From contig NZ_QTJR01000005.1 in the NCBI RefSeq assembly GCF_003382285.1, positions 186,001 through 250,000 of the forward strand: a stretch of 64,000 bases of DNA, in the 5' to 3' direction. The translations under genes were made by a program, and so were the position numbers. This document shows positions 44,573-51,479 of this stretch, piece by piece. Every line of letters begins with the position of its first letter. Position 1 is the first letter of the stretch. Source of the stretch: Lysobacter soli (GTDB taxonomy: Bacteria > Pseudomonadota > Gammaproteobacteria > Xanthomonadales > Xanthomonadaceae). The notes under the pieces are model-generated. The model was not told the origin of the DNA. It made no database searches and worked only from the letters and a program-made list of their open reading frames with translations.

Positions 44573-45748
44573 TCAACGAGGTGCGGATTCGGCCCTGACG
44601 GCTCCGATATCGCCGTAACCGCTCACCTGTGGGGCGCTGAGGGTTGCACCGGGCAAGGCGTTATCCGTAGGGGGCGTGCCCCCTACACCCCCGCGCGAGA
44701 TCTCCTGCTGCATCAACTGCCGGCGCTGGGTCGCTTCGTCGAGGCGCCGTCGGTCGCCCTGCACTTCGTCCAGAAACGGCTCGTACTGGCCGTCGAGCGC
44801 GATCATGCGGCAGCGGTTCTGCTCAATGACGTGGCGCGTGCCCTGCTCGCTCAGGCACGTGCAGCCGTCGTGCCCGTCGTGGCCAGACGCCATACAGAAG
44901 ACGCGCGGCGCCTGCATGGGAACGTTGAGCTTGTCGTAGGCCGGCGCGGTCCACGGCTGGCCCGGAATGCGCGGCGTCAGCCACGCCACGTAGTCACTTT
45001 CTCGGGAGGGCGCTGGGGGCGACGGAATGTCCGTCGCGGCCACCGTCGCTGGCGCTCCGTTTGCCGCTCCGTCCTTGGTGGCGACCATCGCGGCGGAGCT
45101 CGACCTTCCTGCGAGCGAATCTTCCACCGCGCCGAACTGATGCCAGGCACCGTAAGCCGTTGCCGGCAGACCAATCGCGAGCGCGATGTAGTACCACGGG
45201 ATCTTCTTTTCCACGGTGTCCATGACCGTGGACTCGTAGAGGCCCATGGGGCGCTTTGGCAGCTTGACGCGCTTCAGAATGAGCGGGCTCGCCTTCTCTG
45301 GGTTCCGCTCGAAACGGTCGAAGATCCGCAGGTGCGCGAACGGCAGGCCGAAGCGGCGGCGCACGTGGATATGCCGCTCGATCAGGTCGTGGACGAATTC
45401 GTCCACCTGCTTGGCCGGCGACTGGGACACGAAGATGAAGTCCAAGCCGCGGTGCCTGTGCTTGGCGAGCTCGCGCACGTGGTCCGGCACCTTGGAGCCC
45501 GGCGGGCGCTTGGGCAGCATTTCCGACTCGTACGCTTCGTCAATGAAGCAAACCGCGCCGTCCGGCAGGAAATTCATCCAGTCGCGAAATTGCTCGGGCG
45601 TGATCGGCAGACAGCGGGCGGTTTCGTGTTTGAACCCGCGTACGTTGCCGACGAACACCAATCGGCCTTCGTCGCGGAACTTCAACGCGTGATCGATCGC
45701 GTGCAGCGTCTTTCCGTGACCCGGCTGGCCCGTGTACCAGTAGATCAT
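44573..45748 (-). CDS. zot: Zonular occludens toxin (Zot/pI) family phage assembly protein
   Basis: A 391-residue pI-type assembly ATPase. The N terminus MIYWYTGQPGHGKTLHAI carries Walker A, CFIDEAYESEM is the Walker B region, and FIFVSQSP follows. A membrane helix lies near IPWYYIALAIGLPATAYGAW (~225), followed by a Pro/Ala-rich linker and a periplasmic Cys-containing part. It drives virion extrusion; the name comes from the CTXphi homologue and does not imply toxicity here. ATG 45748 overlaps the pVI stop (ATGA); the frame is open much further upstream but only as a shadow. Confidence 0.92.
   Translation of the reverse strand: MIYWYTGQPGHGKTLHAIDHALKFRDEGRLVFVGNVRGFKHETARCLPITPEQFRDWMNFLPDGAVCFIDEAYESEMLPKRPPGSKVPDHVRELAKHRHRGLDFIFVSQSPAKQVDEFVHDLIERHIHVRRRFGLPFAHLRIFDRFERNPEKASPLILKRVKLPKRPMGLYESTVMDTVEKKIPWYYIALAIGLPATAYGAWHQFGAVEDSLAGRSSSAAMVATKDGAANGAPATVAATDIPSPPAPSRESDYVAWLTPRIPGQPWTAPAYDKLNVPMQAPRVFCMASGHDGHDGCTCLSEQGTRHVIEQNRCRMIALDGQYEPFLDEVQGDRRRLDEATQRRQLMQQEISRGGVGGTPPTDNALPGATLSAPQVSGYGDIGAVRAESAPR
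44667..44686. other. Perfect 9-bp hairpin inside the 3' part of zot
   Basis: GTAGGGGGC pairs perfectly with GCCCCCTAC around a 2-nt loop. It is coding (the GVGGTPPTDN stretch of Zot). Because the genome is also packaged as ssDNA, a structural role such as complementary-strand priming is possible, but base composition may suffice. Confidence 0.4.
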
Positions 45749-46077
45749 CGCGACGCTCCCGGCAGCTGATCGGCGACGCCCTTGGGCACGATGAAGACCT
45801 TGCTCGCAAGGCGAATCGACAGCGCGCTGATGACCATGGTCATGAACACGTCGAGGCCGATGGCGCCCGCGAACTGCATCACGACCGGCGGCATGGCGGC
45901 CGCGTGCTGCGCGAGCGCGCCTTTGATATCGGGCAGGAAAGCCGACATGGAAATCATGGTCAGGCCGAACACGCCCAGCAGCTTGGCAACGAGCAAACCG
46001 ATGCCGTCGCGGAACGAGGCGAATACGAAGCGACCGACAGCGGTCGCCATATCGGCGATGAAACTCAGCGGGTTCAT
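45745..46077 (-). CDS. Minor coat protein pVI-like (DUF2523-type)
   Basis: A 110-residue membrane protein with three hydrophobic segments (IGLLVAKLLGVFGLTMISM, MPPVVMQFAGAIGLDVFMTM, ISALSIRLASKVFIV). Position between pIII and zot and size match pVI, which caps the virion end with pIII. Starts 3 nt after the pIII stop. Confidence 0.85.
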   Translation of the reverse strand: MNPLSFIADMATAVGRFVFASFRDGIGLLVAKLLGVFGLTMISMSAFLPDIKGALAQHAAAMPPVVMQFAGAIGLDVFMTMVISALSIRLASKVFIVPKGVADQLPGASR

Positions 46078-46080
46078 AGG

Positions 46081-47583
46081 TCACTCCATGAGCAGGCGGA
46101 CGGAGATGAAGAAGCCCATCAGCAGCAGAATGCCGCGACACATCGTCACGAACGGGCACCACCAAGAGGCGTTGGACAAATCGACTTGCGTGAAGCTGAG
46201 ATCGACAACGCCCATCTGCGGGCAGCTGCCGGCACCACCGAGGAAACCGCTGGAATCGAGGTTGTCGAGGCTGAAGGTCTTGGCGACGAAACCCGGTTCG
46301 TCGTCGCCCTCGCCCGGCGCCGGTTCCTCGGTGCCGTTGGTCTCGGTCCAGTCGGGACGCTTGTTGCCGTTGGTGTCGTCGCCGCAGATCTGAGCGCGCA
46401 TGGCGCGCAGCTGCTGCGCGTTGGCGTTCGTGCCTTCGACGGTGAATGCCTGGGCACAGTCGCCGATATCGCCCGTCACCTTTGCCGCGTTGCCAGCTTC
46501 GACCGCGCAGCGAGTCGCCCATGCCTGCGTGGCAACCATCGCCAGAACCGGGTCGCCGGAAATGACCGGAGCAGCTTCGCAGTTCTCGCCACCCGACGCA
46601 GAACCATCCCCATCGCCGTCCCCTTCTTTGCCACTGCCATCGCCTGTGCCGCTTTCGCCGGCATTACTGCTTCCGGCGTTGGTTCCGTGCTCCGTCTGAT
46701 AGTTCTGCGTTACCGTCGTAATGGTCGTGTTGTTGTTGGTCGTAGTGCTCTGAATCGGAGGCCCGCTCGGCTGCAAGTTGTCACCACTGGGCAACTGCAA
46801 GTTCGGCGCTATCGGGTTGGTACCGGCGTCCCGCTTCTGCTTCACCGGACCGTCGTCCTTCTCGCCGGTTTCGCCGGGCCGCCAGCAAATCTGGCGCCCG
46901 TTGCTGGCGCTCATGCAGTGCTGGCCATCGGGCTTAATGCAGACCTCTCCATTCGGCGTGCACTGCTGCGGCTTGTCTTGTATGGGCGGAGCATCGCCGA
47001 CGGCACAGGCTTGCCCGGTGGGCTTGGCACCCGTCAGTACGCATGCGCTTCCTGAGGAAGTTGTAACGCACGCATTACCGGGCGCGCTGAACTTACAACC
47101 ATCGACGCACGCGACCGGTGACGCGCCTCCCGTGAAAGTTGGGCCGAGCGCCGGTTTCGCCTTGCACGCGTCGCTGCTGAAGCACGTCTGCGTGTTGGCG
47201 TCCCACGTCGAGCCGGCGGGGCAAGCGTCCCCGGTGAATGCCCAGCCGGTTGCAGTCTTCGTACCGCTGGCAGCGAACGTGCTGCCGCAGTTGCTGGAGT
47301 TGCTGGAGTTGATGATCGTTCCGGTCACGGTGAAGTTCTTCGCGGCCACGTTCAACGTGCACGCGTTCTTCTGGACACGCGCGAACCAGCCACCCGAAGT
47401 CGGATCGACCGTCAATGCAGTGACGCTATTGCACGCGGCCTGCGCGGCCCCGCGCGACGGATAAGTCGTGTTCGGGTTCGCATTGCTGACGGAACCCATC
47501 CACGTAGGAAGACCGCAGTAGGTCTGCGCATTCGCGGCCAGCGGCGCGAGCAGCAGGAGAAATAACACGATGAGCGCGCGCAT
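46081..47583 (-). CDS. Adsorption/minor coat protein pIII-like
   Basis: A 500-residue exported protein. It has a signal peptide (RALIVLFLLLLAPLAANA), Cys-rich receptor-binding-type N-terminal domains (CPAGSTWDANTQTCFSSDAC, VDGCKFSAPGNAC), and a Gly/Ser/Asp/Glu-rich flexible linker (~310-345). The C-terminal domain ends in a membrane anchor (GILLLMGFFISVRLLME). This is the pIII layout. The ATG overlaps the 20-residue peptide's stop by one base. Confidence 0.87.
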   Translation of the reverse strand: MRALIVLFLLLLAPLAANAQTYCGLPTWMGSVSNANPNTTYPSRGAAQAACNSVTALTVDPTSGGWFARVQKNACTLNVAAKNFTVTGTIINSSNSSNCGSTFAASGTKTATGWAFTGDACPAGSTWDANTQTCFSSDACKAKPALGPTFTGGASPVACVDGCKFSAPGNACVTTSSGSACVLTGAKPTGQACAVGDAPPIQDKPQQCTPNGEVCIKPDGQHCMSASNGRQICWRPGETGEKDDGPVKQKRDAGTNPIAPNLQLPSGDNLQPSGPPIQSTTTNNNTTITTVTQNYQTEHGTNAGSSNAGESGTGDGSGKEGDGDGDGSASGGENCEAAPVISGDPVLAMVATQAWATRCAVEAGNAAKVTGDIGDCAQAFTVEGTNANAQQLRAMRAQICGDDTNGNKRPDWTETNGTEEPAPGEGDDEPGFVAKTFSLDNLDSSGFLGGAGSCPQMGVVDLSFTQVDLSNASWWCPFVTMCRGILLLMGFFISVRLLME

Positions 47584-47645
47584 CAGATGGCCTCGTACGC
47601 GAGCCAGACAGCGCCGAGAACGGCGACGATGACGAAGTACCCCAT
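47583..47645 (-). CDS. 20-residue membrane peptide upstream of gIII
   Basis: MGYFVIVAVLGAVWLAYEAI, one membrane helix. It is too short for most gene finders but has a perfect AAGGAGG upstream of the ATG, and its TGA overlaps the pIII ATG (TGATG), so translation is coupled. Similar in size to the smallest virion proteins (pVII/pIX, ~30 residues); whether it enters the virion is unknown. Confidence 0.6.
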   Translation of the reverse strand: MGYFVIVAVLGAVWLAYEAI

Positions 47646-47665
47646 TACCCCCTCCTTGAGAGAGA

Positions 47666-47686
47666 AGGGCCGCGCGTGGCGGCCCT
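47666..47686 (-). terminator. Terminator directly after gVIII
   Basis: On the minus strand AGGGCCGC pairs with GCGGCCCT around CACGC, followed by TCTCTC. In Ff phages a strong terminator also follows gVIII and limits gIII expression; the same layout is seen here. Confidence 0.7.
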
Positions 47687-47712
47687 CCCTCCCCTGCTCT
47701 GCACGGTGTCGA

Positions 47713-47973
47713 TCAGCGGGCCTTCTTGACGTAGGCCCACAGCAGCAGGACGCCGACGATGGCAGCGAGGATCACGAGGATGCCGCTCACCTTGTCCTTG
47801 GCGTTGGTCACCTCGGCGGTGATCGCGGCGCCCACGTCCGATGCCTGGGCGAAGGCGGCGGCCGAGTAGAACGACGCGGTGAGCAGCGCGGCGGCGCCGG
47901 CGATCTTGTTGCGCAGGCTGCGGGCCTTGTCGCGGGCACGCAGGGCGAGGGACTGAGCGTTATTGCGGTTCAT
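47713..47973 (-). CDS. Major coat protein pVIII-like
   Basis: An 86-residue precursor starting MNRNNAQSLAL after TCAGGAGAA. A basic stretch and signal helix end at AAAFA, giving a mature protein of about 44 residues: acidic N-terminal part (QASDVGAAITAEVTNAKDK), one helix (GILVILAAIVGVLLLWAYV) and a basic KKAR tail that would contact DNA. This is the pVIII layout. The frame is open further upstream but without a start that gives a signal peptide. Confidence 0.9.
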   Translation of the reverse strand: MNRNNAQSLALRARDKARSLRNKIAGAAALLTASFYSAAAFAQASDVGAAITAEVTNAKDKVSGILVILAAIVGVLLLWAYVKKAR

Positions 47974-48004
47974 GGTTTTCTCCTGAGGGTTTTGGTTGAT
48001 GCCA

Positions 48005-48208
48005 CTACGACTGCGCGGCGCGCCTGTAGAGGCGGAAGCACAGCCCGACGGTCCAGCACAGGACGATGGCGAGCGCCACCTGTGTGCCTTCGGCAAGTGA
48101 GAGCGGCGGCAGCACTTGCTCGGGTTTCTGCACCCAAATGGGCACCGTGCAGGTGCCGTCGAGCGCGATGTGCTCGGCGGCGCAGGCTTGGACCAGCACG
48201 GTGCCCAT
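48005..48208 (-). CDS. Small phage membrane protein (pVII/pIX-like position)
   Basis: A 67-residue protein with two Cys near the N terminus (VQACAAEH, GTCTVPIW) and one C-terminal membrane helix (TQVALAIVLCWTVGLCFRL), ending in basic residues. It lies between the ssDNA-binding protein and pVIII, where pVII/pIX-type genes sit. Starts 5 nt after the previous stop. Confidence 0.75.
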   Translation of the reverse strand: MGTVLVQACAAEHIALDGTCTVPIWVQKPEQVLPPLSLAEGTQVALAIVLCWTVGLCFRLYRRAAQS

Positions 48209-48213
48209 GAGGG

Positions 48214-48492
48214 TTAGCCGGCCTTCGCGAGCGAGGGCTTGGCTTCGATGCGGGTGAGCTTCGGCTTGCGCGCGAGCTTGAAGTCGCCGAAGTCGCCAAC
48301 GCTGACGTTGGCTTCCAGATCCAACTCGTACTCACCGACCGGGTACGGCGGTTCCTTGCCGAGGTCGAGGCGCACGCGGTTGCGGAAGAACGCGTTCTCG
48401 GCGGTGGCTTGCTGCGTGCGGATGGTTCCGGAGCGGTCGCCCTTGCTCCACTGCTTTTCATCGACGTGCGTGTTCGTGATGGTGATCTTCAT
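48214..48492 (-). CDS. Single-stranded DNA-binding protein (pV-like)
   Basis: A 92-residue beta-rich protein (MKITITNTHVDEKQWSKGD, RTQQATAENAFFRNRVRLDL, YELDLEANVSVGDFGDFKL). Size and position directly after rep match the ssDNA-binding proteins of Xanthomonas filamentous phages, which coat newly made viral strand. Starts 2 nt after rep. Confidence 0.82.
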   Translation of the reverse strand: MKITITNTHVDEKQWSKGDRSGTIRTQQATAENAFFRNRVRLDLGKEPPYPVGEYELDLEANVSVGDFGDFKLARKPKLTRIEAKPSLAKAG

Positions 48493-48494
48493 GG

Positions 48495-49528
48495 CTATGC
48501 GGCCTCTTGGGATGGGATGGTTTGAAGTTGGGCGCGTACGAGCGCCGGGAGGTCGCCGACCACGTTTTTCATTCGTCCCGGGCGACCATCGCGGACGACG
48601 TGTTCCATGAGGAATTCCACGGCGTCATCGCCGAGGGCATCCATGACGAGATTCAGCGCGGTGCCGGCCTGATTGCGCAGGAAGCGCACCATGGCCTTCG
48701 CGCTGGCGTTGACCATCTGTTCCTTGGTCAACAGGCGTTCGGCTTCGCCGACGACATATGCGGCGAGCATCGGATAGGAACCGGCGAAGTACTTGCCGGG
48801 GTTGCGCAACACGTCGTTGGGCAAGTCGATGCGCTTGGCATACAGGCGCAATTCGCAGCGCGTGTGCCCGCTTTCGGGATCGCCTAGCTGTTTGCCCTTC
48901 TCGTAGATGTTCAGTTGCTTGTGGCCGCGCTGGCCCACGTAGAAGGAACAACCCTTGTTGCTGCCGCAGTCATCGACGTACTGCGCTTGCGGGGGACGGC
49001 CGTTCATGACGAACTCGCCTCGGTCGTAGAGATCGCGAAAGGTCTGGAGATTGAAGGTCTCGCCCGTGAGGTCATCGATCGCGATGTCCACGTGGCTGAT
49101 GCGTGCGTCGAGGTCGTCGAGCACATTTGCGACTTGCGGCCAGCTGCGCACGTGCTGGCACCCTTGGCCCGACAGGCTGATACAGACCTTGCCGTCGTCG
49201 TCGAGGCCGATCTTTCCGCAGACTGATGCGGTCTCATCACCATCGTTGCGGAGCGCGGGTAGAAGTTGAAAACGCGGTCTTGGATCGGGCCGACGACGAT
49301 GGCGCTGCCGGTGCCGAACACGTAACGCACCAGATCACCGAGCGGCATCTTGCGGGTGAGCTTTTTCGCCTTCTCGCTGTCGATGACGACGACGCAGAAG
49401 TCGATGATCGGGGCCGTGAGGGTGGACTTTTGGCCCGTGTTACTGCTCGGGCCAACTGCCCGGTTGCTCGCCTGCACTGGTGAAAAGCCCATCGGGGCCG
49501 GTGTGGCGATGACCATTTCGAGGCTCAT
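48495..49528 (-). pseudogene. Phage replication initiation protein (pII-like), split by a frameshift
   Basis: The N-terminal half lies in the frame starting at ATG 49528 (IDFCVVVIDSEKAKKL, FGTGSAIVVGPIQDRVFNFY, RSATM). The rest lies in another frame (DETASVCGKIGLDDDGKVC, CQHVRSWPQ, RISHVDIAIDDLTGETFN) to the stop at 48,495. The family pattern continues seamlessly if one base is restored at about 49,241 (AACGATGGTGATGAG). Either a 1-nt deletion inactivated rep, a sequencing error is present, or frameshifting occurs; there is no classical slippery heptamer. The downstream frame also has a GTG at 49,151, which would give a 218-residue C-terminal piece. Confidence 0.75.
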
Positions 49529-49707
49529 GCGGTCACCGCCTGACGGAGCAGGTCGGCGTCGAGCAGTTCGGCGACGGCGGCATGGTGGATTTCGAGCCAG
49601 AACCCGACGTCGAGCGCGCCGGGGAACAGGTCAGGCTGGCGGATCTGCTGGTCGCAGATGTCGAGCGCGAGGCGTGCGCCGCGCTCGCTGTCGGTGGGGC
49701 GGCTCAT
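49525..49707 (-). CDS. Small phage protein upstream of rep
   Basis: A 60-residue acidic protein (SERGARLALDICDQQIRQ, WLEIHHAAVAELLDADLL). GGAG lies 9 nt before the ATG, and the TGA overlaps the rep ATG (ATGA). It is the first gene of the leftward phage operon; only 36 nt separate it from the divergent gene at 49,744. No family recognised. Confidence 0.65.
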   Translation of the reverse strand: MSRPTDSERGARLALDICDQQIRQPDLFPGALDVGFWLEIHHAAVAELLDADLLRQAVTA

Positions 49708-49743
49708 GCGATGATCTCCGACAACCCAACGCAAGGAAGAACG

Positions 49744-50016
49744 ATGGCAAAGCCGCCCAAGGTCGCCGGGATGACGACGACGGAACTGCAAATCGCCCGA
49801 TCCATCCAAGGTGTGTGCAACGTGATCGCGATCATCGTGATGAGCCTTCCCGAAGAGCAGCGATCCGCGATAGTTCAGCGCCTACAACGGCTGATGCAGA
49901 GTCAAGGCCTTGCTGACTTTCAGCAGGTCGCGCCTGGTCATGTGCTGGACCTGCTCGAAGGGCTTGGCGCAGCAGCGCAAGCGCCTTCCCCTGCTCGGAG
50001 CGAAACCACGAACTGA
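49744..50016 (+). CDS. Small phage protein, paralogue A
   Basis: A 90-residue helical protein: ELQIARSIQGVCNVIAIIVM, then PEEQRSAIVQRLQRLMQ and VLDLLEGLGA. AAGGAAGA precedes the ATG. It shares layout and residues with the next rightward gene, suggesting tandem duplication. Function unknown; divergent from the rep operon, so a regulatory role is possible. Confidence 0.6.
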   Translation: MAKPPKVAGMTTTELQIARSIQGVCNVIAIIVMSLPEEQRSAIVQRLQRLMQSQGLADFQQVAPGHVLDLLEGLGAAAQAPSPARSETTN

Positions 50017-50019
50017 GGT

Positions 50020-50556
50020 TCATGCCCTACCCTCGCGCTCAAGGAAGGCGGCTTCGCGGCGTTCAGTTTCGTCCGTCGCCCTGACGTCACATGACAAACC
50101 GGTAATGTCGGGGAGCCCTCCGACGCTCAGCGGAAGCACGGACGGATCACATTCCCGGGGGGTCGCCTTGAAAACGGACGAATTTGGACTTGCTGAAACT
50201 GTGGCGGCACTCTCCGCCGTCATGGGCATCGCGATTGCCTCTGCACCAGCGGCGCAGAAAGCGCAGTTCGTCTCGCGCCTCAGGTCTCTCATCGCAAACT
50301 CGGAGCCCGACACCATCCGCTGGCGGGTGTACAGGCACGTGTTACGAGACGTGCTGGGCGGAATGGGCGTACCGCCCGAGCGATTCTGATACGCGTTGAG
50401 AAACACCGTTTCGCGCACCGCCTGGGCGGCTCGCGTGTGCGGACCGAGCAACAGCGCGAACGTCGCGCCGAATCCAATGAGCGCGCCGATGGCGGCGCCG
50501 ACTGCGAGGACCAACAGCGGGTCCGTGGTCCAGAGCAGAATCTTGTATGCGTCCAT
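50020..50556 (-). CDS. Putative membrane protein overlapping paralogue B
   Basis: A 178-residue frame with AGGGGAGGGG right before the ATG and two hydrophobic stretches (PLLVLAVGAAIGALIGFGAT, FALLLG) in the first 45 residues, typical of a small membrane protein. The remaining part is antisense to the gene at 50,105-50,389, so only the first ~60 residues have independent support. Confidence 0.42.
   Translation of the reverse strand: MDAYKILLWTTDPLLVLAVGAAIGALIGFGATFALLLGPHTRAAQAVRETVFLNAYQNRSGGTPIPPSTSRNTCLYTRQRMVSGSEFAMRDLRRETNCAFCAAGAEAIAMPMTAESAATVSASPNSSVFKATPRECDPSVLPLSVGGLPDITGLSCDVRATDETERREAAFLEREGRA
50105..50389 (+). CDS. Small phage protein, paralogue B
   Basis: A 94-residue protein from ATG 50105, or 73 residues from TTG 50168 (KTDEFGLAETV), which lies closer to a GGGGGG ribosome-site-like run. 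Pattern ETVAALSAVMGIAIASAP, AQKAQFVSRLRSLIANS, VLRDVLGGMGV parallels paralogue A. Function unknown. Confidence 0.55.
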   Translation: MSGSPPTLSGSTDGSHSRGVALKTDEFGLAETVAALSAVMGIAIASAPAAQKAQFVSRLRSLIANSEPDTIRWRVYRHVLRDVLGGMGVPPERF

Positions 50557-50575
50557 GTCCCCTCCCCTACGAGGG

Positions 50576-50620
50576 CCGGGGAGACCGGCGTCAGGGGGGA
50601 CGCCGGGGGCCTCTCCCCGG
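50576..50620. other. Long nested hairpin in the phage control region
   Basis: CCGGGGAGA pairs with TCTCCCCGG, and inside it CCGGCGTC pairs with GACGCCGG around AGGGGG: 17 bp in total with one 5-nt bulge. No T-tract follows, so it is unlikely to be a terminator. A hairpin in the non-coding control region is where filamentous phages keep the packaging signal and replication origin. Confidence 0.65.
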
Positions 50621-50632
50621 CGGGCGGCCCTA

Positions 50633-50651
50633 TGTCACATGTCATGTGACA
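50633..50651. promoter_or_regulatory. 19-bp perfect palindrome, likely phage repressor operator O1
   Basis: TGTCACATGTCATGTGACA, two 9-bp arms around a single T. It lies between the divergent membrane-protein gene (50,556) and the repressor gene (50,701). Confidence 0.75.
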
Positions 50652-50671
50652 CGGGCGTATGTATATTGGTC

Positions 50672-50690
50672 TGTGACATCCCTGTCAACA
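50672..50690. promoter_or_regulatory. Second, imperfect operator-like site O2
   Basis: TGTGACATCCCTGTCAACA shares the TGTGACAT half of O1 and is an imperfect inverted repeat. It ends 10 nt before the repressor ATG; another half-site, CGTGACATGAC, spans the start codon. A TATATT between O1 and O2 could be a -10 element. Confidence 0.55.
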
Positions 50691-50700
50691 GGCCCGTGAC

Positions 50701-51045
50701 ATGACCTCTACCATCAAGCTTCTCGACCAGTGGAAAGCCGCCAAGGGCATTACCTCGGATAACGCTGCGGCGTTGGCTCTTGAGGTGTCACGGCAAGCGG
50801 CATCGCGCTGGCGCAATGGGCTCGCGCAGGCAGAGCCGCACACCATCGCGCGCATGGCACGCGACATCGGTCAGGAGGCTGGGCCGTGGATGGCGCTGGT
50901 CGAAGCGGAACGGGCGAAGTCGGCTGAGGATCGGAAGGCGTGGATCGCTCTCGCGCGCCAACTCGGGGCGGCGGCGGCCATCGCCTGCTTCGCCGTAATG
51001 CCCCTTCTTTCGCAGGCTGCTTCGTCAGCAATGCATATTATGTAA
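50701..51045 (+). CDS. Phage repressor-like HTH protein (DUF3693-like)
   Basis: A 114-residue protein. Its N-terminal helix-turn-helix (KLLDQWKAAKGI, AAALALEVSRQAASRWRNG) resembles the DUF3693 regulators of Xanthomonas-type filamentous phages. The C terminus has a hydrophobic helix (LGAAAAIACFAVMPLLSQAA), unusual for a repressor and perhaps a membrane anchor. The last five residues and the TAA stop are encoded by the att core, so the reading frame is closed by integration at this site. Palindromes O1/O2 lie just upstream. Confidence 0.75.
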   Translation: MTSTIKLLDQWKAAKGITSDNAAALALEVSRQAASRWRNGLAQAEPHTIARMARDIGQEAGPWMALVEAERAKSAEDRKAWIALARQLGAAAAIACFAVMPLLSQAASSAMHIM

Positions 51046-51048
51046 ACG
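51021..51048 (+). repeat. Prophage attR (hybrid dif)
   Basis: A degenerate left arm (CGTCAGCAA) followed by TGCATA and a canonical XerD arm TTATGTAAAC. Combined with attL, the pre-integration dif would read canonical XerC arm, TGCATA, TTATGTAAACG. Confidence 0.82.
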
Positions 51049-51147
51049 AAGCCGTGGCGTTACCGCCGGCCCGCTCTCGAGCGACACCCATAAATCAGAC
51101 TGCGCGCTGTTAGCCAGATTGGAAGGTCATTGAGCAGACTGTAAGGA

Positions 51148-51454
51148 CACCCACTACAAGGACTTCGTCGCCGCCATACGTGGAGTGCATGCGGGTGCTG
51201 AACACATAGCGCCTGCGATTACCCGGGAACTCTCCATGCGGGTACCGCCCGACTTGTTGTCACCGCGGGAAATGGACGTGCTTCGCGAGGTGGCGACCGG
51301 CAGCGCCAACAAGCAGGTGGCGAGCCGGCTCGGGGTCTCGGACCAGACCGTCAAGGTGCACATGAAGAGCGTCCTCGCGAAACTCGGCGCCAGCAGCCGG
51401 CTCCAGGCCGTCATGACGGCACTGCAGCGCGGCATCCTCGATCGGGAACGTTAA
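51148..51454 (+). pseudogene. LuxR/NarL-type response regulator, receiver domain lost
   Basis: The remnant starts in a linker (THYKDFVAAIRGVHAGAEHI) that normally follows a receiver domain. It continues into a complete NarL-type helix-turn-helix (LSPREMDVLREVATG, NKQVASRLGVSDQTVKVHMK). A stop lies just upstream and attR is only ~100 nt away, so the 5' part was probably lost with a rearrangement at the prophage edge. A GTG at 51,185 could start a 89-residue HTH-only protein. The facing sensor kinase is its likely former partner. Confidence 0.7.
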
Positions 51455-51479
51455 GCCCCACCCCGCATGCGTGGTCACG

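Larger units (their letters stand above)
41982..51043. mobile_element. Filamentous (Inovirus-type) prophage integrated at dif
   Basis: A ~9.06-kb element bounded by a 14-bp direct repeat that is the core of dif. There is no integrase; it uses host XerC/XerD like CTXphi and the Xanthomonas phages. The leftward morphogenesis operon reads 60-residue protein, Rep, ssDNA-binding protein, small membrane protein, pVIII, 20-residue peptide, pIII, pVI, Zot (pI), a small exported protein and an OLD-like ATPase. Rightward genes near attR include two related small proteins and a repressor. No pIV secretin is encoded, so a host secretin would be needed. Confidence 0.9.

Noticed and set aside
44573-45748. 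Zot as a virulence toxin.
   Set aside because: The gene's place and ATPase motifs are those of the filamentous phage pI assembly protein; nothing in the sequence supports a separate toxin activity.
44573-46522. A 649-residue version of Zot.
   Set aside because: The Walker A begins right after ATG 45748, and the upstream extension overlaps pVI and pIII in another frame.
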